The notes: generated by a model from the letters alone, not told the origin. Shown: positions 27,950 through 36,904, numbered from the stretch's first letter. The stretch: DNA of 64,000 nt from CAXXOK01 sp963664595 (GCA_963664595.2 CAXXOK010000002.1:124001-188000); one strand, 5' to 3'. Numbers and translations are program-made.

Positions 27950-28840
27950 ATGAATGTTCGCGGCAGGCGCCCCGATCTGGATCAACGGTTGACACACGCA
28001 CTATTTGTCGCGCCCAACTTTCTGCTTTATACATTGTTCTCCGTAATCCCGATTTTCTTCGGGTTATACTACAGCTTTACCAACTGGAACGGCATCAACC
28101 GCACATATAAGCTGATCGGTTTACGCAATTATGTGAAAATGATGGGCGATGCCCGCTTCCTGCGCGCCGTATCCTTCAACAGCCGCTATGTGGTGTTGTA
28201 CATCGTATGCCTGCTGGTGCTTTGCGTATCGCTGGGGCTTTTACTAAACCGCAGGGGAAAGTTCCGTAGTTTTTTCCGTTCGGCCTACTTTTTCCCTGCT
28301 GTAATCGGCATGCTCTCCTGCGGATTGATCTTTCGGCAGATTTTCGGCTACGGGTTTACCTCGCTTGGCGAAATGATGCAAATTGAAGCATTGAAAAACA
28401 ACATCCTGGCCGATCCCGACCTGGCGATATTCGGCGTACTGTTTGTTAATCTCTGGCAGGGCGCGGCCATCCCCACGGTGTTAATCCTTGCCGGGCTGCA
28501 AACTATACCGTCAGAGCTGAACGAATCCGCCGGACTGGACGGCGCGAACGGCTTCCAGATCTTCCGTCATATAACCATGCCTTTTCTATTGCCTACCATC
28601 AGCATGATTTTAGTTCTGGCGCTCAAGGAAGGCCTGATGATCTACGACTATATACTAGCGCTGACCGATGGTGGGCCCGCTGGCCGCACCGAAAGCATTA
28701 CCATGCTGATTATGAAGCTGGGGTTCAACGAACAGAAATTCAGCCTGGCCATCGCGGAATCCATATTACTGGCACTGGTCATCATCGTGATTTCCGTCAT
28801 ACAGATCAACTTCACAAACCGAAGGAAGGTGTATGAATGA
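27950..28840 (+). CDS. ABC sugar permease, MalF type
   Basis: 296 residues, six helices. LFVAPNFLLYTLFSVIPIFFGLYYSFTNWNG marks the first helix, and the EAA loop is TIPSELNESAGLDGANGFQIFRHITMPFL. AAGGAGGAG precedes the ATG. Ends by overlapping the next gene by four bases. Confidence 0.92.
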   Translation: MNVRGRRPDLDQRLTHALFVAPNFLLYTLFSVIPIFFGLYYSFTNWNGINRTYKLIGLRNYVKMMGDARFLRAVSFNSRYVVLYIVCLLVLCVSLGLLLNRRGKFRSFFRSAYFFPAVIGMLSCGLIFRQIFGYGFTSLGEMMQIEALKNNILADPDLAIFGVLFVNLWQGAAIPTVLILAGLQTIPSELNESAGLDGANGFQIFRHITMPFLLPTISMILVLALKEGLMIYDYILALTDGGPAGRTESITMLIMKLGFNEQKFSLAIAESILLALVIIVISVIQINFTNRRKVYE

Positions 28841-29667
28841 GAAACCAACGCCGGATGCAAACCTTTACCTTCATTGTGCTGTTGCTTGGATTGGGCCTGA
28901 TTGTTGTGCCGTTTTATCTGACCATCGTATCGGCCTTTAAAACAAACGCCGAGCTGTACAGCGGCTTTTTCAAGCTGCCCCAGCAGCTATACCTGGACAA
29001 CTTCAAGCTCATTTTAAGTAAAAACACGTTTTGGATATCAGTATGGAATTCCTTTACGATTACCGCCATATCACTCATCGGCTGCGGTATCCTGCTGCCG
29101 ATGGCGGCCTACCCCATCTCCAGGCGTATGGCTACGAGCAAAGCCTACCGCTTCCTGTACTACTACATGGTTGCGGGTATCTTTGTGCCCTTCATCGTAC
29201 GTATGATGCCCGTGATTAAGCTGCTGAACAGTATGGGGATCGCCGACCAGCGCGGGCTGATCCTTTTATACCTGGGCGGCGCGACCTGCGAAGGTATTTT
29301 CCTGATTACGGGTTACCTGGCTTCCATCCCCACCGATTTGGAGGAGGCCGCCTGCATCGACGGCGCGAGCACCCGGCAGATTTTTACGCGCATTATGTAC
29401 CCGGTAATGAAGCCCATCACCATCACGATACTGATCAAGAACGGACTTTGGTTCTGGAATGATTTTCTGCTGCCCAACCTGCTATTGAAAACGCCCGAAC
29501 AGCGAACGCTGGTATTGTTTCAGTATAATTTCAAGGGCGAGTATGCCACCCAATACCCGCTGGTGTTTGCCTGTCTGCTGATCGCTATACTGCCAATGAT
29601 GATCTTCTATCTGTTTATGCAAAAACATATCATCGGTGGGATGATGGCGGGTGCCGTAAAGGGCTGA
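28837..29667 (+). CDS. ABC sugar permease, MalG type
   Basis: 276 residues, six helices. EAA loop SIPTDLEEAACIDGASTRQIFTRIMYPVMKP, C terminus IIGGMMAGAVKG as in other MalG-type subunits. The ATG overlaps the stop of the partner permease, so the two are translated together and form the channel for the binding protein at 26641. Confidence 0.92.
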   Translation: MRNQRRMQTFTFIVLLLGLGLIVVPFYLTIVSAFKTNAELYSGFFKLPQQLYLDNFKLILSKNTFWISVWNSFTITAISLIGCGILLPMAAYPISRRMATSKAYRFLYYYMVAGIFVPFIVRMMPVIKLLNSMGIADQRGLILLYLGGATCEGIFLITGYLASIPTDLEEAACIDGASTRQIFTRIMYPVMKPITITILIKNGLWFWNDFLLPNLLLKTPEQRTLVLFQYNFKGEYATQYPLVFACLLIAILPMMIFYLFMQKHIIGGMMAGAVKG

Positions 29668-29729
29668 GCGTGTCCTGCAACGAATGTGTTGCAACCGATA
29701 AGGAAAAGTTTGAAAGAGGTGCATAACCC

Positions 29730-30005
29730 ATGGCAAACCTGTTCGAAATGACAATGTTGATCTGCTTTGGTGTATCCTGGCCCGTTTCGGTTTATAAATC
29801 CTTCACATCTCGCAAATCCGGCGGCAAGAGCCTGCTGTTCCTGTTCCTGATTGATTTTGGCTACCTGATAGGGCTGATCGGCAAATTGATATTCAACCCG
29901 AGTTATGTCATCGTAATTTATGTGCTCAATTTAAGCTTTGTGACCGCCGATATCGTGCTGTATTTCCGCAACCGGAGGCTGGAAGCCGGAGAGAACAAAG
30001 CATGA
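29730..30005 (+). CDS. SemiSWEET/PQ-loop-like small membrane protein
   Basis: 91 residues with three hydrophobic segments: about 5-20, 34-54 and 58-79. The first contains a proline in SWPVSVYKSF, followed by the short basic loop SRKSGGKSLLFLFLIDFGYL, then the asparagine-containing helix VIVIYVLNLSFVTADIVLYF. Size, three-helix layout and this loop resemble half-SWEET (PQ-loop) sugar transporters, which work as dimers. The canonical PQ pair is reduced to P-V, so the family call is tentative. AGAGGTG precedes the ATG; its end overlaps the esterase start by four bases, placing it inside the sugar-uptake operon. Confidence 0.55.
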   Translation: MANLFEMTMLICFGVSWPVSVYKSFTSRKSGGKSLLFLFLIDFGYLIGLIGKLIFNPSYVIVIYVLNLSFVTADIVLYFRNRRLEAGENKA

Positions 30006-30772
30006 AGGCGTACAGCGGCTTGATCTACTCCCAGCCGGAAGGGCATATGCCGCTGTGCCTGGACATCCACCTGCCGCCCGAAGGCCGCATAGCGAAGAAG
30101 ACCTATGTGTACTTCCATGGCGGCGGCTTGGTAACGGGCACACGCGACGATGAAAACACCTCTGAGCTGTGTAACACGCTGAGCGCACGGGGCATCGCTG
30201 TGATATCTGCCGATTACCGCCTGTACCCGCAGGCCGCCTTTCCCAATTATATTCGTGACGCCGCAAAAGCCGTGCGCTGGGTGTTTGACCATTTGGCGGA
30301 ATACAGCCTTCCCAAGACCGTTTACATCGGAGGTTCTTCGGCAGGCAGTTATTTGAGTATGATGCTGTGTTTTGCAAGGGAATATCTGCGTGAAGTCGGC
30401 CTTGTGCCCGAAGACGCGGCAGGGTACCTGCTGGACGCAGGCCAGCCGACGTCGCACTTTGAAGTATTGTCCCGAAAGGGGATTGACCCTCGCCGTATCG
30501 TGGTGGACGAAGCCGCTCCGTTTTTCTACATTACGGATGCCTGCCCTGCAAGGCCGCTGATGCTGATCTGCGCGGAGAACGATATCCCCGGGCGGATGGA
30601 ACAGAATATGCTTCTAGCGCGCACTCTGGAATTTTTAGGGTATAACAAGGCGCTTCTGTCGTTCCATGTCATGGATGGCTGCGAGCATTGCGGTTATCTG
30701 AACCCGGAAAATGCCCAAGCCCACAGCGTATACATCGAGCTTTGCGCCACGTTTCTCCATGGCGGCGAGTAG
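30002..30772 (+). CDS. HSL-family alpha/beta hydrolase (sugar esterase candidate)
   Basis: 256 residues. YFHGGGLVTGTRDD is the oxyanion-hole motif of hormone-sensitive-lipase-type esterases, YIGGSSAGSYLSMML the nucleophile elbow (Ser at about 116), LMLICAENDIPGR holds the acid residue and CEHCGYLN the catalytic histidine. No signal peptide, so it works in the cytoplasm on imported material, probably removing acetyl or other acyl groups from oligosaccharides. Start overlaps the SemiSWEET-like gene (ATGA). Last intact gene of the operon. Confidence 0.85.
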   Translation: MKAYSGLIYSQPEGHMPLCLDIHLPPEGRIAKKTYVYFHGGGLVTGTRDDENTSELCNTLSARGIAVISADYRLYPQAAFPNYIRDAAKAVRWVFDHLAEYSLPKTVYIGGSSAGSYLSMMLCFAREYLREVGLVPEDAAGYLLDAGQPTSHFEVLSRKGIDPRRIVVDEAAPFFYITDACPARPLMLICAENDIPGRMEQNMLLARTLEFLGYNKALLSFHVMDGCEHCGYLNPENAQAHSVYIELCATFLHGGE

Positions 30773-30816
30773 ATTTCCTGAAAATAGACCAAGCAAGAAA
30801 TAAAGGGATTGCCGTA

Positions 30817-31125
30817 ATGGACGTAAAATAAACTGTCGCTCAAATGACGCCAGAAGAAAAAGCCAGCCTGCTCTCCGGGTTGGATTTCTGGCATACAAAG
30901 CCAGTAGAGTGCTTGAATATCGAGCCCTGCATGGCAAGTGACGGCCCCCCATGGGCTGCGCAAGCAGGCTGAAAGCGCCGACCACCCGGGAATCGGCGAA
31001 GCGATGCAGGCGGTATGTTTCCCCGCCGACCGTGCGTCTGCTGCCTCGTTTGACAGCGTGCTTTTGAAAACACTCGGCGATGCCTGCCAGCACGAAAGGG
31101 TTTCTGTTGTTCTCGGGCCTGCGGT
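30817..31125 (+). pseudogene. GH3 beta-glucosidase, N-terminal fragment
   Basis: Begins ATG then has a TAA at codon 5, followed by TVAQMTPEEKASLLSGLDFWHTKPVE, a typical GH3 N terminus. A run of six C at about 30944-30949 shifts the frame by one; in the new frame PHGLRKQAE and AVCFPADRASAASFDSVLLKTLGDACQHERVSVVLGPAV continue the family pattern. Homology stops near 31125, where about 80% of the gene is missing. Likely cut off by the rearrangement that brought in the IS3 remnant, and once the fifth gene of the importer operon. Confidence 0.85.
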
Positions 31126-31264
31126 GGTCTGCCCCCGATTGTTGTGCCAAAACGGGAACTGGGAAAAGCCGACAATCGGCATGAAAACCATTGTTACTGC
31201 ATGATCGTATCGCAACGGGTTCCGGCTTGGCTGCCAAGGGCGGCGAAGCCGTTCATTTTACCCT

Positions 31265-31930
31265 TTGATAGCGAAACAGCACGTCATTTCGGTATAAATG
31301 ACCATCATAGGATACAAGCATGGGAACGAACCTATCTGACAGAAGGGCCTGATGATTTTCGAATAGAACGGCGTGGGTGTAGCAGTAAAAGCCGTCCGGC
31401 AAAGCTGTCAAAAGCGGCAGAAGAAGACTTGCTGGCAGAAGTACAGAGGCTGCGTGCGGAGAATGACTACCTGAAATACTTGCAAGCCTTGGTTTTGGAA
31501 GATGAGCGACACCAACACAAAAAACGACGGTGATCCAAAAACCGAGACAAAACCACAGACTTGAATTGCTGTTGGAAATCGCTCAATTGCCAAGGGCAAC
31601 ATTCTACTATCATACTAAGCGCATGACAATGCCGGATAAGTATTCGGAGGTAAAAGCTGAGGCTGCCGCTATCTACCACGAGCATCGTGGGCACTACGGC
31701 TACCGACGGATAACGAGGGAACTGTATCGGCGCGGGTTCGTCATGAATCACAAAACAGTGCAGCGGCTCATGAAAGAGCTTGGGCTTATATGCCGTGTGC
31801 GAATGAAAAAGTATAAATCCTACAAGGGTGAGGTTGGGAGAATAGTACCCGATCTGCTGAAGCGGGATTTCGAAGCTGGGAAGCCAAACCGGAAATGGGT
31901 GACGGACGTTACCGAATTCAGCCTATTTAT
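31265..31930 (+). mobile_element. IS3-family (IS150 group) remnant
   Basis: Two overlapping frames carry parts of OrfA (ARHFGINDHHRIQAWERTYL; KLSKAAEEDLLAEVQRLRAENDYLKYLQALV, a leucine-zipper-like helix) and OrfB (LELLLEIAQLPRATFYYH; HRGHYGYRRITRELYRRG; HKTVQRLMKELGL; KWVTDVTEFSLF with the first catalytic aspartate). OrfA lacks its N terminus, and OrfB stops right after the first D of DDE, so the element is dead. Neither terminal repeat is recognisable. Confidence 0.85.
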
Positions 31931-32005
31931 TGACGTCACAATCTCTAACAATAGACGAGCACCTACAGCTCCGCGCATCTATCTCTTTCAATGTAGGTTT
32001 TCTGC

Positions 32006-32650
32006 TTAGTAAACCGAGTATAGCCTTACATCCAAATAGTTTCCACACAGAATTTCATGCACTTTATCTCGGAAGATGAACTGATCCTTTTCCCATTCAT
32101 ATATAAGAAACCACTTGTTTGCCTTAATACACATATAGGTATCCCTATTGGGGCATGACTTATCACGATGCTCCATCACTGCTCTTAATATATCAGTTAG
32201 AAGCTTAGCAAAAATAGCCGGGGCCATATCTGTATCCGAGGAGAACTCATATGGGTAGTATATGAAGAGGTTCTTCTCCGTTTTTAGTTTCTCTAAAAGG
32301 TGCATAATTTTGTTGTTAACTGTACCAGATTGAATATCTTCTTTTTGTACATCCATAATTTGAAGTAATATATTCGACAACTTCGGCTTTTTTACTTGAT
32401 CCTTAGTCTTAACAAATATAAACCCTTGGTCCATTTTGGAATAATCTACTTCTGGTCTATTCTTGCTCATTGAACTCATTACAGTTTGGTCAACAAGAAG
32501 TTTAAAATCCATACAGTAGATGGATGAAACAATATCATTTTCGCCATGTGATTGCTCTTCTACTAATTGATATTCTTCCTTAGGCTGGCACTTGCTACGG
32601 AAGAACATGGATCCGTTCACAACTTCGGCCAGATAATGCTCATATGACAT
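32006..32650 (-). CDS. Protein of unknown function
   Basis: 214 residues, not recognised. The sequence is acidic/lysine-rich and soluble, without signal peptide or membrane helix. Its middle (KTEKNLFIYYPYEFSSDTDMAPAIFAKLLTDILRAVMEHR) looks like a folded alpha/beta region, and the C terminus (KWFLIYEWEKDQFIFRDKVHEIL) is aromatic-rich. Only a weak CAGGG precedes the ATG, so the N terminus may be cut. The surroundings (IS3 remnant on one side, repeat and IS256 on the other) and its A+T-rich composition compared with the sugar genes suggest that it was acquired horizontally. Confidence 0.55.
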   Translation of the reverse strand: MSYEHYLAEVVNGSMFFRSKCQPKEEYQLVEEQSHGENDIVSSIYCMDFKLLVDQTVMSSMSKNRPEVDYSKMDQGFIFVKTKDQVKKPKLSNILLQIMDVQKEDIQSGTVNNKIMHLLEKLKTEKNLFIYYPYEFSSDTDMAPAIFAKLLTDILRAVMEHRDKSCPNRDTYMCIKANKWFLIYEWEKDQFIFRDKVHEILCGNYLDVRLYSVY

Positions 32651-32897
32651 CCCTGGAACAATAAATTTACAGTTTAATTTAATGCAAAGTACTTCGGTGT
32701 TAAGAGCTTAATATTCATATCTAAATATCTTCCCTCCAACTAAAATCAGCTGTTAATATAGTACAGGAAAGTGATGTCAGATTCCAGCAAACAATACTTG
32801 CTTTATCGCTAATCTTTGCTGAAAAAGATCTACGATTTCCCAAAGTTACATCTCCAATTATCTGATGTCACCAAGATGATTTTATTTCCATTTTCAA

Positions 32898-33186
32898 ATC
32901 GTTGAATTTATACCCAGGTGGGTTCAAATTCAACGATGTCTGTTCAACGGTTGGGTGCAAAATCTCATCTCTCCAACATTTTTGCTTCATAAAGCAGCTT
33001 TCAAACCCAAAATAGCACCAATACAATACCACACAATTCGCCTGAAACCCTTATATTTCAAGGCTTTTATAACCATACAAAAACCATCTACCGATAAATC
33101 TTACTTTATCAATAGATGGTAACGGTTATGGCAAAGGTACTATGATTTGATAAAATGCACCCACCCAAAGTCAAATCGTTGAATTT
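32898..33186 (+). repeat. Dispersed structured repeat, copy B (most complete)
   Basis: Opens with the inverted pair ATCGTTGAATTT (32898-32909)/AAATTCAACGAT (32926-32937). A diverged middle follows, then the hairpin ACCATCTA (33083-33090)/TAGATGGT (33113-33120) with inner GATAAA/TTTATC, and the 36-base module at 33130-33165. It closes with another direct ATCGTTGAATTT at 33175-33186. The overall order matches copy A at 7396. No protein is encoded. The 620 bases between 32651 and 33266 hold nothing else recognisable. Confidence 0.75.
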
Positions 33187-33266
33187 GAACCATCTTATTT
33201 CTGCTTTTTAACTTGTAGTTATACTTCAAGATGCATAGTTAATGATACAAAGCGCGGCAGCAGTTA

Positions 33267-34603
33267 GCTAGTGTCAAGAAAAGGTTGCAATTTCAGGGCT
33301 CCGAACGATGCATCAAGCGGCTTTGCCGAGCAATCCCTGCAGGGATTGCTCGCTGAGGTAGGCGCGGGAAACCGACCAGTCCTCAGCGTATTCGATCAGG
33401 TAGGTCGTCACGAGCCGCACATACGATTCCTGATTGGGGAAGATCCCGACAACGCGTGTTCGCCGCCGGATTTCCTTGTTAAGCCGTTCCAGCATATTGG
33501 TCGAAGCGATCCTGCGCGCGTCCAAATCCGGAAAGCCATAGAAGGACAGGGAATCCTCCAACCCATTGTCCAGCGTTTCAATGGCCTTGGGAAAGCGTTT
33601 TTCGTAAGTTTCCGCTAATTCTTCAGCCCGTTGCCTCGCCAGCGCAGCGCTTGACACCAGCCAGATTTCCTTGAGGTGTTTGGCAAAGGTGTCCTTTTCT
33701 TTGTGCGATACATGGGCGAGGATATCCCGCATGAAATGCACCTTGCATCGTTGCCATGACGCACCGGGAAAGCTTTCCCGGATGGCGCGGATTAACCCGG
33801 CATTCGCGTCCGATACGACCAGTGCAGGCGTTTCCAATCCACGGGTCTTCAACTGCGTGAACAGATGCTTATAGCTGCTGGTGGATTCCTCCAGCATCGG
33901 CTCAACGGCCAGCACTTCGCGTTTTCCCTGCGTGTTCACGCCGCATACGATCAGGATCGCCATACTCACGACCTTCCCGTTGAAACGCACCTTCTCATAC
34001 AGTGCATCCACCCATAGCACAGGATAGCGTGTGTCGGACAAAGATCGATTGCGGAAAGCTTCCACTTGCTCGTTGAGCCCCTTCGTCATGACGCTTACCT
34101 GGCTGTGCGACAGGTTTTCTATCCCCAGTCGCTTGGCCAATTTTTCGATCTTGCGCGTGGACACGCCCTGCACAAACGCTTCCTGCACCACCTCAATCAG
34201 GGCTGCTTCGCTTCGTTTGCGTTCGGTGATGAAAAACGGGATGTACCCGCCGTTTCTGGCTTTGGGTATGAGCAGGTACATTGTTCCCATCCGTGTATCC
34301 AGCCTTCTGGGCCGGTAGCCGCTGCGATACCCTCCGCGCCCTTCGCTGCGTTCGTTCTTTTCCGCTCCCAACTGCCCGGATATCTCTGCCTCCATGAGCT
34401 GATCGCAGAGCCACTTCAGCATATTGAGCATTGGGTCGGGTTTCCCCATGCATTCCAGTAGTAATTCCGTCAGGTTTATGGTACGCTTTCCTTGTGCCAT
34501 TAGGGGTTCTCCTTTCGAATGTATCTCTCAATTCATTCTTTCGGAGCCCTAATGGTTTTTCCATCTCTCTTTTCCTAAATTGCAACCTTTATTGTACGCT
34601 ATC
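33267..34603 (-). mobile_element. IS256-family insertion sequence, copy 1
   Basis: The transposase is flanked by imperfect terminal repeats: the left starts GCTAGTGTCAAG..AAGGTTGCAATTT, the right (read inward on the minus strand) GATAGCGTACAATAAAGG then TTGCAATTT. The same two end sequences border copy 2 at 40089-41416, which fixes the boundaries. No matching target duplication is visible on the two sides (AGCAGTTA versus TCAAAATG), pointing to recombination or deletion after insertion. The right end cuts into the ImmA gene. Confidence 0.85.
33313..34500 (-). CDS. IS256-family (Mutator-type) transposase, copy 1
   Basis: 395 residues, full length for the family. DDE residues are visible in VLWVDALYEKVRF (first D), LVVSDANAGLI (second D) and STNMLERLNKEIRRRTRVVGIFPN (E). 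The C-H motif SWQRCKVHFMRD lies between. ATG follows a GAAAGGAG site. Intact frame, so it may be active. Differs from copy 2 by scattered substitutions and by three extra residues (GIE) near residue 125, so the copies were not duplicated recently. Confidence 0.93.
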   Translation of the reverse strand: MAQGKRTINLTELLLECMGKPDPMLNMLKWLCDQLMEAEISGQLGAEKNERSEGRGGYRSGYRPRRLDTRMGTMYLLIPKARNGGYIPFFITERKRSEAALIEVVQEAFVQGVSTRKIEKLAKRLGIENLSHSQVSVMTKGLNEQVEAFRNRSLSDTRYPVLWVDALYEKVRFNGKVVSMAILIVCGVNTQGKREVLAVEPMLEESTSSYKHLFTQLKTRGLETPALVVSDANAGLIRAIRESFPGASWQRCKVHFMRDILAHVSHKEKDTFAKHLKEIWLVSSAALARQRAEELAETYEKRFPKAIETLDNGLEDSLSFYGFPDLDARRIASTNMLERLNKEIRRRTRVVGIFPNQESYVRLVTTYLIEYAEDWSVSRAYLSEQSLQGLLGKAA

Positions 34604-34944
34604 TCAAAATGCTCCGCTAGTTCCCAAGATGTGATGATACCTCGCTGGATACATTCGTTGATTTCGTTCGGGGAAACCAGTTGATAATAGGCCCATTTGT
34701 TGGCGCGGTATTCGGCGCGGGCTTTCGCGCCACGGTCATCTGATCTACAATATGTGCCGCCATATTCGCAGTGGCCGAGCTCGTGGGCGGCGAGTTCCTT
34801 CTCTTCGATTCTGGATATGCCCTTCGCCAGGGCGATATGAAAACGGTCGTCTTCGTAGGTAATTGCTTTTGTTTCGATCAGGTTCCGGAATACGATTTCA
34901 TGACCTTGGGAGAATGCAAAGTTGAACAGTGCTTCGTTGGACAT
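34549..34944 (-). CDS. ImmA/IrrE-family metallopeptidase, C terminus cut by IS256
   Basis: 131 residues. EEKELAAHELGHCEYGGTY carries the HExxH zinc motif, and the following acidic helix (KARAEYRANKWAY) supplies the third ligand, as in ImmA peptidases that cleave phage or ICE repressors. The IS256 end lies at 34603, so residues after about 114 (ending GCNLGKERWKNH) come from the IS and replace the native tail. The zinc site is intact, so activity may survive. It is 1.5 kb from the XRE repressor at 36464, its probable target. Confidence 0.8.
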   Translation of the reverse strand: MSNEALFNFAFSQGHEIVFRNLIETKAITYEDDRFHIALAKGISRIEEKELAAHELGHCEYGGTYCRSDDRGAKARAEYRANKWAYYQLVSPNEINECIQRGIITSWELAEHFEIAYNKGCNLGKERWKNH

Positions 34945-35067
34945 TCATTGCCGCCTTTAGTTGATGAAGGGAACTTGTGTTCGACTATTGTAACTGCAAT
35001 GAATGGATATTTCAACCACTAGATATGGTAAATATTTCCTGCGGCATGCACAAAATGGACAGAAATT

Positions 35068-35823
35068 TTAGAACGATACATCATCTGGTATTCTTATACT
35101 ATCGAAATCCTTCAGGGAATCTGGAAATTGATCAACTGAATCAAAGCCAGATGCCTCAATAAAGGAAACCCGAGGAAATAATCTGATATTAGAATCAATC
35201 CAAACCCAAAGTTCATAATTGGATCCAATCCCCACAATACAACAAAGACCATTGTGTAAAACCGCATCATATATGATTGCCCTGTCTAAGGCTCCCTCTT
35301 CATTTTCTATAAAACAATGATGGGTGACTCCGTATGCATCTGCGACATCTAAGTAATAACGCATTTCTTCACCAAAGGCAGTTTCAATTTTACCAGCGAT
35401 ATCTTCAAACATATTGATGGCACTTTCAGGATAACCGTCATTAGGTAAAGGCCATTCTATTGTCATACGGCAAAAACCTTCTTCTCCAATATAAGCTTGC
35501 TCCCATGAATCATTAACTTTTATCCTTTGCATATCATAAAACATGATTGAAACAGAGGAGTAGTTATAACCGGCAATACTCTCGGGTTTGTTCTTGTACT
35601 TGTTATCGTCAACAACACATTCCCTAGCTATGCCAGCCTCATCATATTTGATGTCGAGAAGGATACTTGTCTTATTTTCAAAGGTTTGTATGAACTCATC
35701 TATTGATATCCCATAAGGAATACCCCATAAGCTTTTATAGTCCGTTTGCGTGCTTTCAGAAGAGACTGCAGATATATTGATTACCAGAGTAATAGATACT
35801 AATAAAGCAATCCACTTTTTCAT
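35068..35823 (-). CDS. Secreted protein of unknown function
   Basis: About 251 residues, unrecognised. ATG at 35823 follows GAGGAA and begins a signal peptide (MKKWIALLVSITLVINISAVSS). The mature protein starts SLWGIPYGISIDEFIQTFENKTSILLD, a pattern seen in small secreted proteins that track a 'W-G-x-x-G' start, and alternates beta strands with acidic loops. No catalytic motif is visible. Lies in the phage-like block between ImmA and the XRE pair, so it may be a lysogenic-conversion (moron-type) gene; this is inference. Confidence 0.6.
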   Translation of the reverse strand: MKKWIALLVSITLVINISAVSSESTQTDYKSLWGIPYGISIDEFIQTFENKTSILLDIKYDEAGIARECVVDDNKYKNKPESIAGYNYSSVSIMFYDMQRIKVNDSWEQAYIGEEGFCRMTIEWPLPNDGYPESAINMFEDIAGKIETAFGEEMRYYLDVADAYGVTHHCFIENEEGALDRAIIYDAVLHNGLCCIVGIGSNYELWVWIDSNIRLFPRVSFIEASGFDSVDQFPDSLKDFDSIRIPDDVSF

Positions 35824-35925
35824 GTTGGTTCCTCGATTCAATAATCTTTCTGATTCTTTATATAACGCAGTTTGCTTATGCTTTAACTTATCCAATCTCC
35901 CATACATGCCATATTTAGTTCCGTC

Positions 35926-36447
35926 TTATGTGAAGCTCAACTGGATTGCACGTTCATAAACACGGATAGCCTCATGATATTTCCCTTGCTTTTCATAAAT
36001 AATAGCTAATTGCTGGAATGACGGATACCGAGGCAACATAGGGTCTCCTTTTTGTCCGAATTCTTCGGCTTCAAGAACCCAATAGGTTCTAGCACAGGTT
36101 GCAAGTGCAATATCTTGTTTGCACAAATCTATTACGGTGTTCATTGCTTCACTGTTATAACCATCCTCTCGCGCCTGGGAATATAATTCTTTGATTTTTG
36201 TATTTAACTCAAAGTGATGATCAACAATGCATTGAAATTCATCTTTAGGATCGGTTGATTTACTTTCATCGGAAATATTTATTTGTACTTGTATTTTGGA
36301 CGTGTGTTGATCTGTTTTTTCATTGATGCTACTCGTTTCTCTATCTTTTGGAATATTACTGTTAGCTGAAACAGTACATGCTTTATAAACACCATAGCAA
36401 AAAACAGCCCCAATAAAAATCATAAATAGTGCCTCAACAAAGTCCAT
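35926..36447 (-). CDS. Membrane-anchored TPR-like protein of unknown function
   Basis: About 173 residues from ATG at 36447. One N-terminal membrane helix (ALFMIFIGAVFCYGVYKAC), a polar linker, then helices ending FQQLAIIYEKQGKYHEAIRVYERAIQL, which fits one tetratricopeptide repeat. Starts 16 bases after the XRE repressor stop, so it is probably in the same transcript. Function unknown. Confidence 0.6.
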   Translation of the reverse strand: MDFVEALFMIFIGAVFCYGVYKACTVSANSNIPKDRETSSINEKTDQHTSKIQVQINISDESKSTDPKDEFQCIVDHHFELNTKIKELYSQAREDGYNSEAMNTVIDLCKQDIALATCARTYWVLEAEEFGQKGDPMLPRYPSFQQLAIIYEKQGKYHEAIRVYERAIQLSFT

Positions 36448-36463
36448 GCCTTTAGCCTTTCTA

Positions 36464-36778
36464 TTATTTCTTATCCCGCTCCCTGATAAACCGGGCAAAC
36501 TGTTTAATCTCTTCGTACTGAGCATCCGTTACATCCGGGTCGCCGAAGACTGCAAATTTAATATCGTCATCATTTAGATCATCATTTTCATTACCGATCA
36601 GGTAATCGGACGAAACACAAAACAGCTTACACATTTTAGTAATTGAATTAATATCTGGCTGCGCTTTGCCCGTTTCCCATTTATATACGGCAGACGCGGA
36701 CACATCAAGGTGCTTACCTAGCTCGCTCTGGGTAAGCCCTCTATTTAGTCTTAGTTCTTTTATTCTTTCAGCGTACAT
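36464..36778 (-). CDS. XRE-family repressor
   Basis: 104 residues. Helix-turn-helix RIKELRLNRGLTQSELGKHLDVSASAVYKWETGKAQPDINSI (residues 5-46) with the usual TQSELG and YKWETGK, then an acidic linker and a C-terminal helix. GGGGGAGGAG precedes ATG. Divergent from another XRE gene across a 130-base region with TTCGAC/GTCGAA sites, as in phage and ICE lysogeny switches; probably the maintenance repressor and a target of the ImmA peptidase. Confidence 0.88.
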   Translation of the reverse strand: MYAERIKELRLNRGLTQSELGKHLDVSASAVYKWETGKAQPDINSITKMCKLFCVSSDYLIGNENDDLNDDDIKFAVFGDPDVTDAQYEEIKQFARFIRERDKK

Positions 36779-36821
36779 AGGATGCTCCTCCCCCTACTCT
36801 ACTGCTATGGTACAACCTAAG

Positions 36822-36904
36822 GTCGAATAAGTAAACGGAATATAAGTTCAATTTTCTGCTTTACTTTCGACTTTTGGTTGATATATATTCGACCTATAGT
36901 CGAA
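36822..36904. promoter_or_regulatory. Operators of the divergent XRE switch
   Basis: TTCGACctataGTCGAA (36888-36904) is a perfect inverted repeat just before the rightward XRE gene. Half sites GTCGAA at 36822-36827 and TTCGAC at 36866-36871 lie nearer the leftward promoter. One strong and two weaker sites in a divergent region is the arrangement expected for a bistable repressor pair. Confidence 0.75.
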
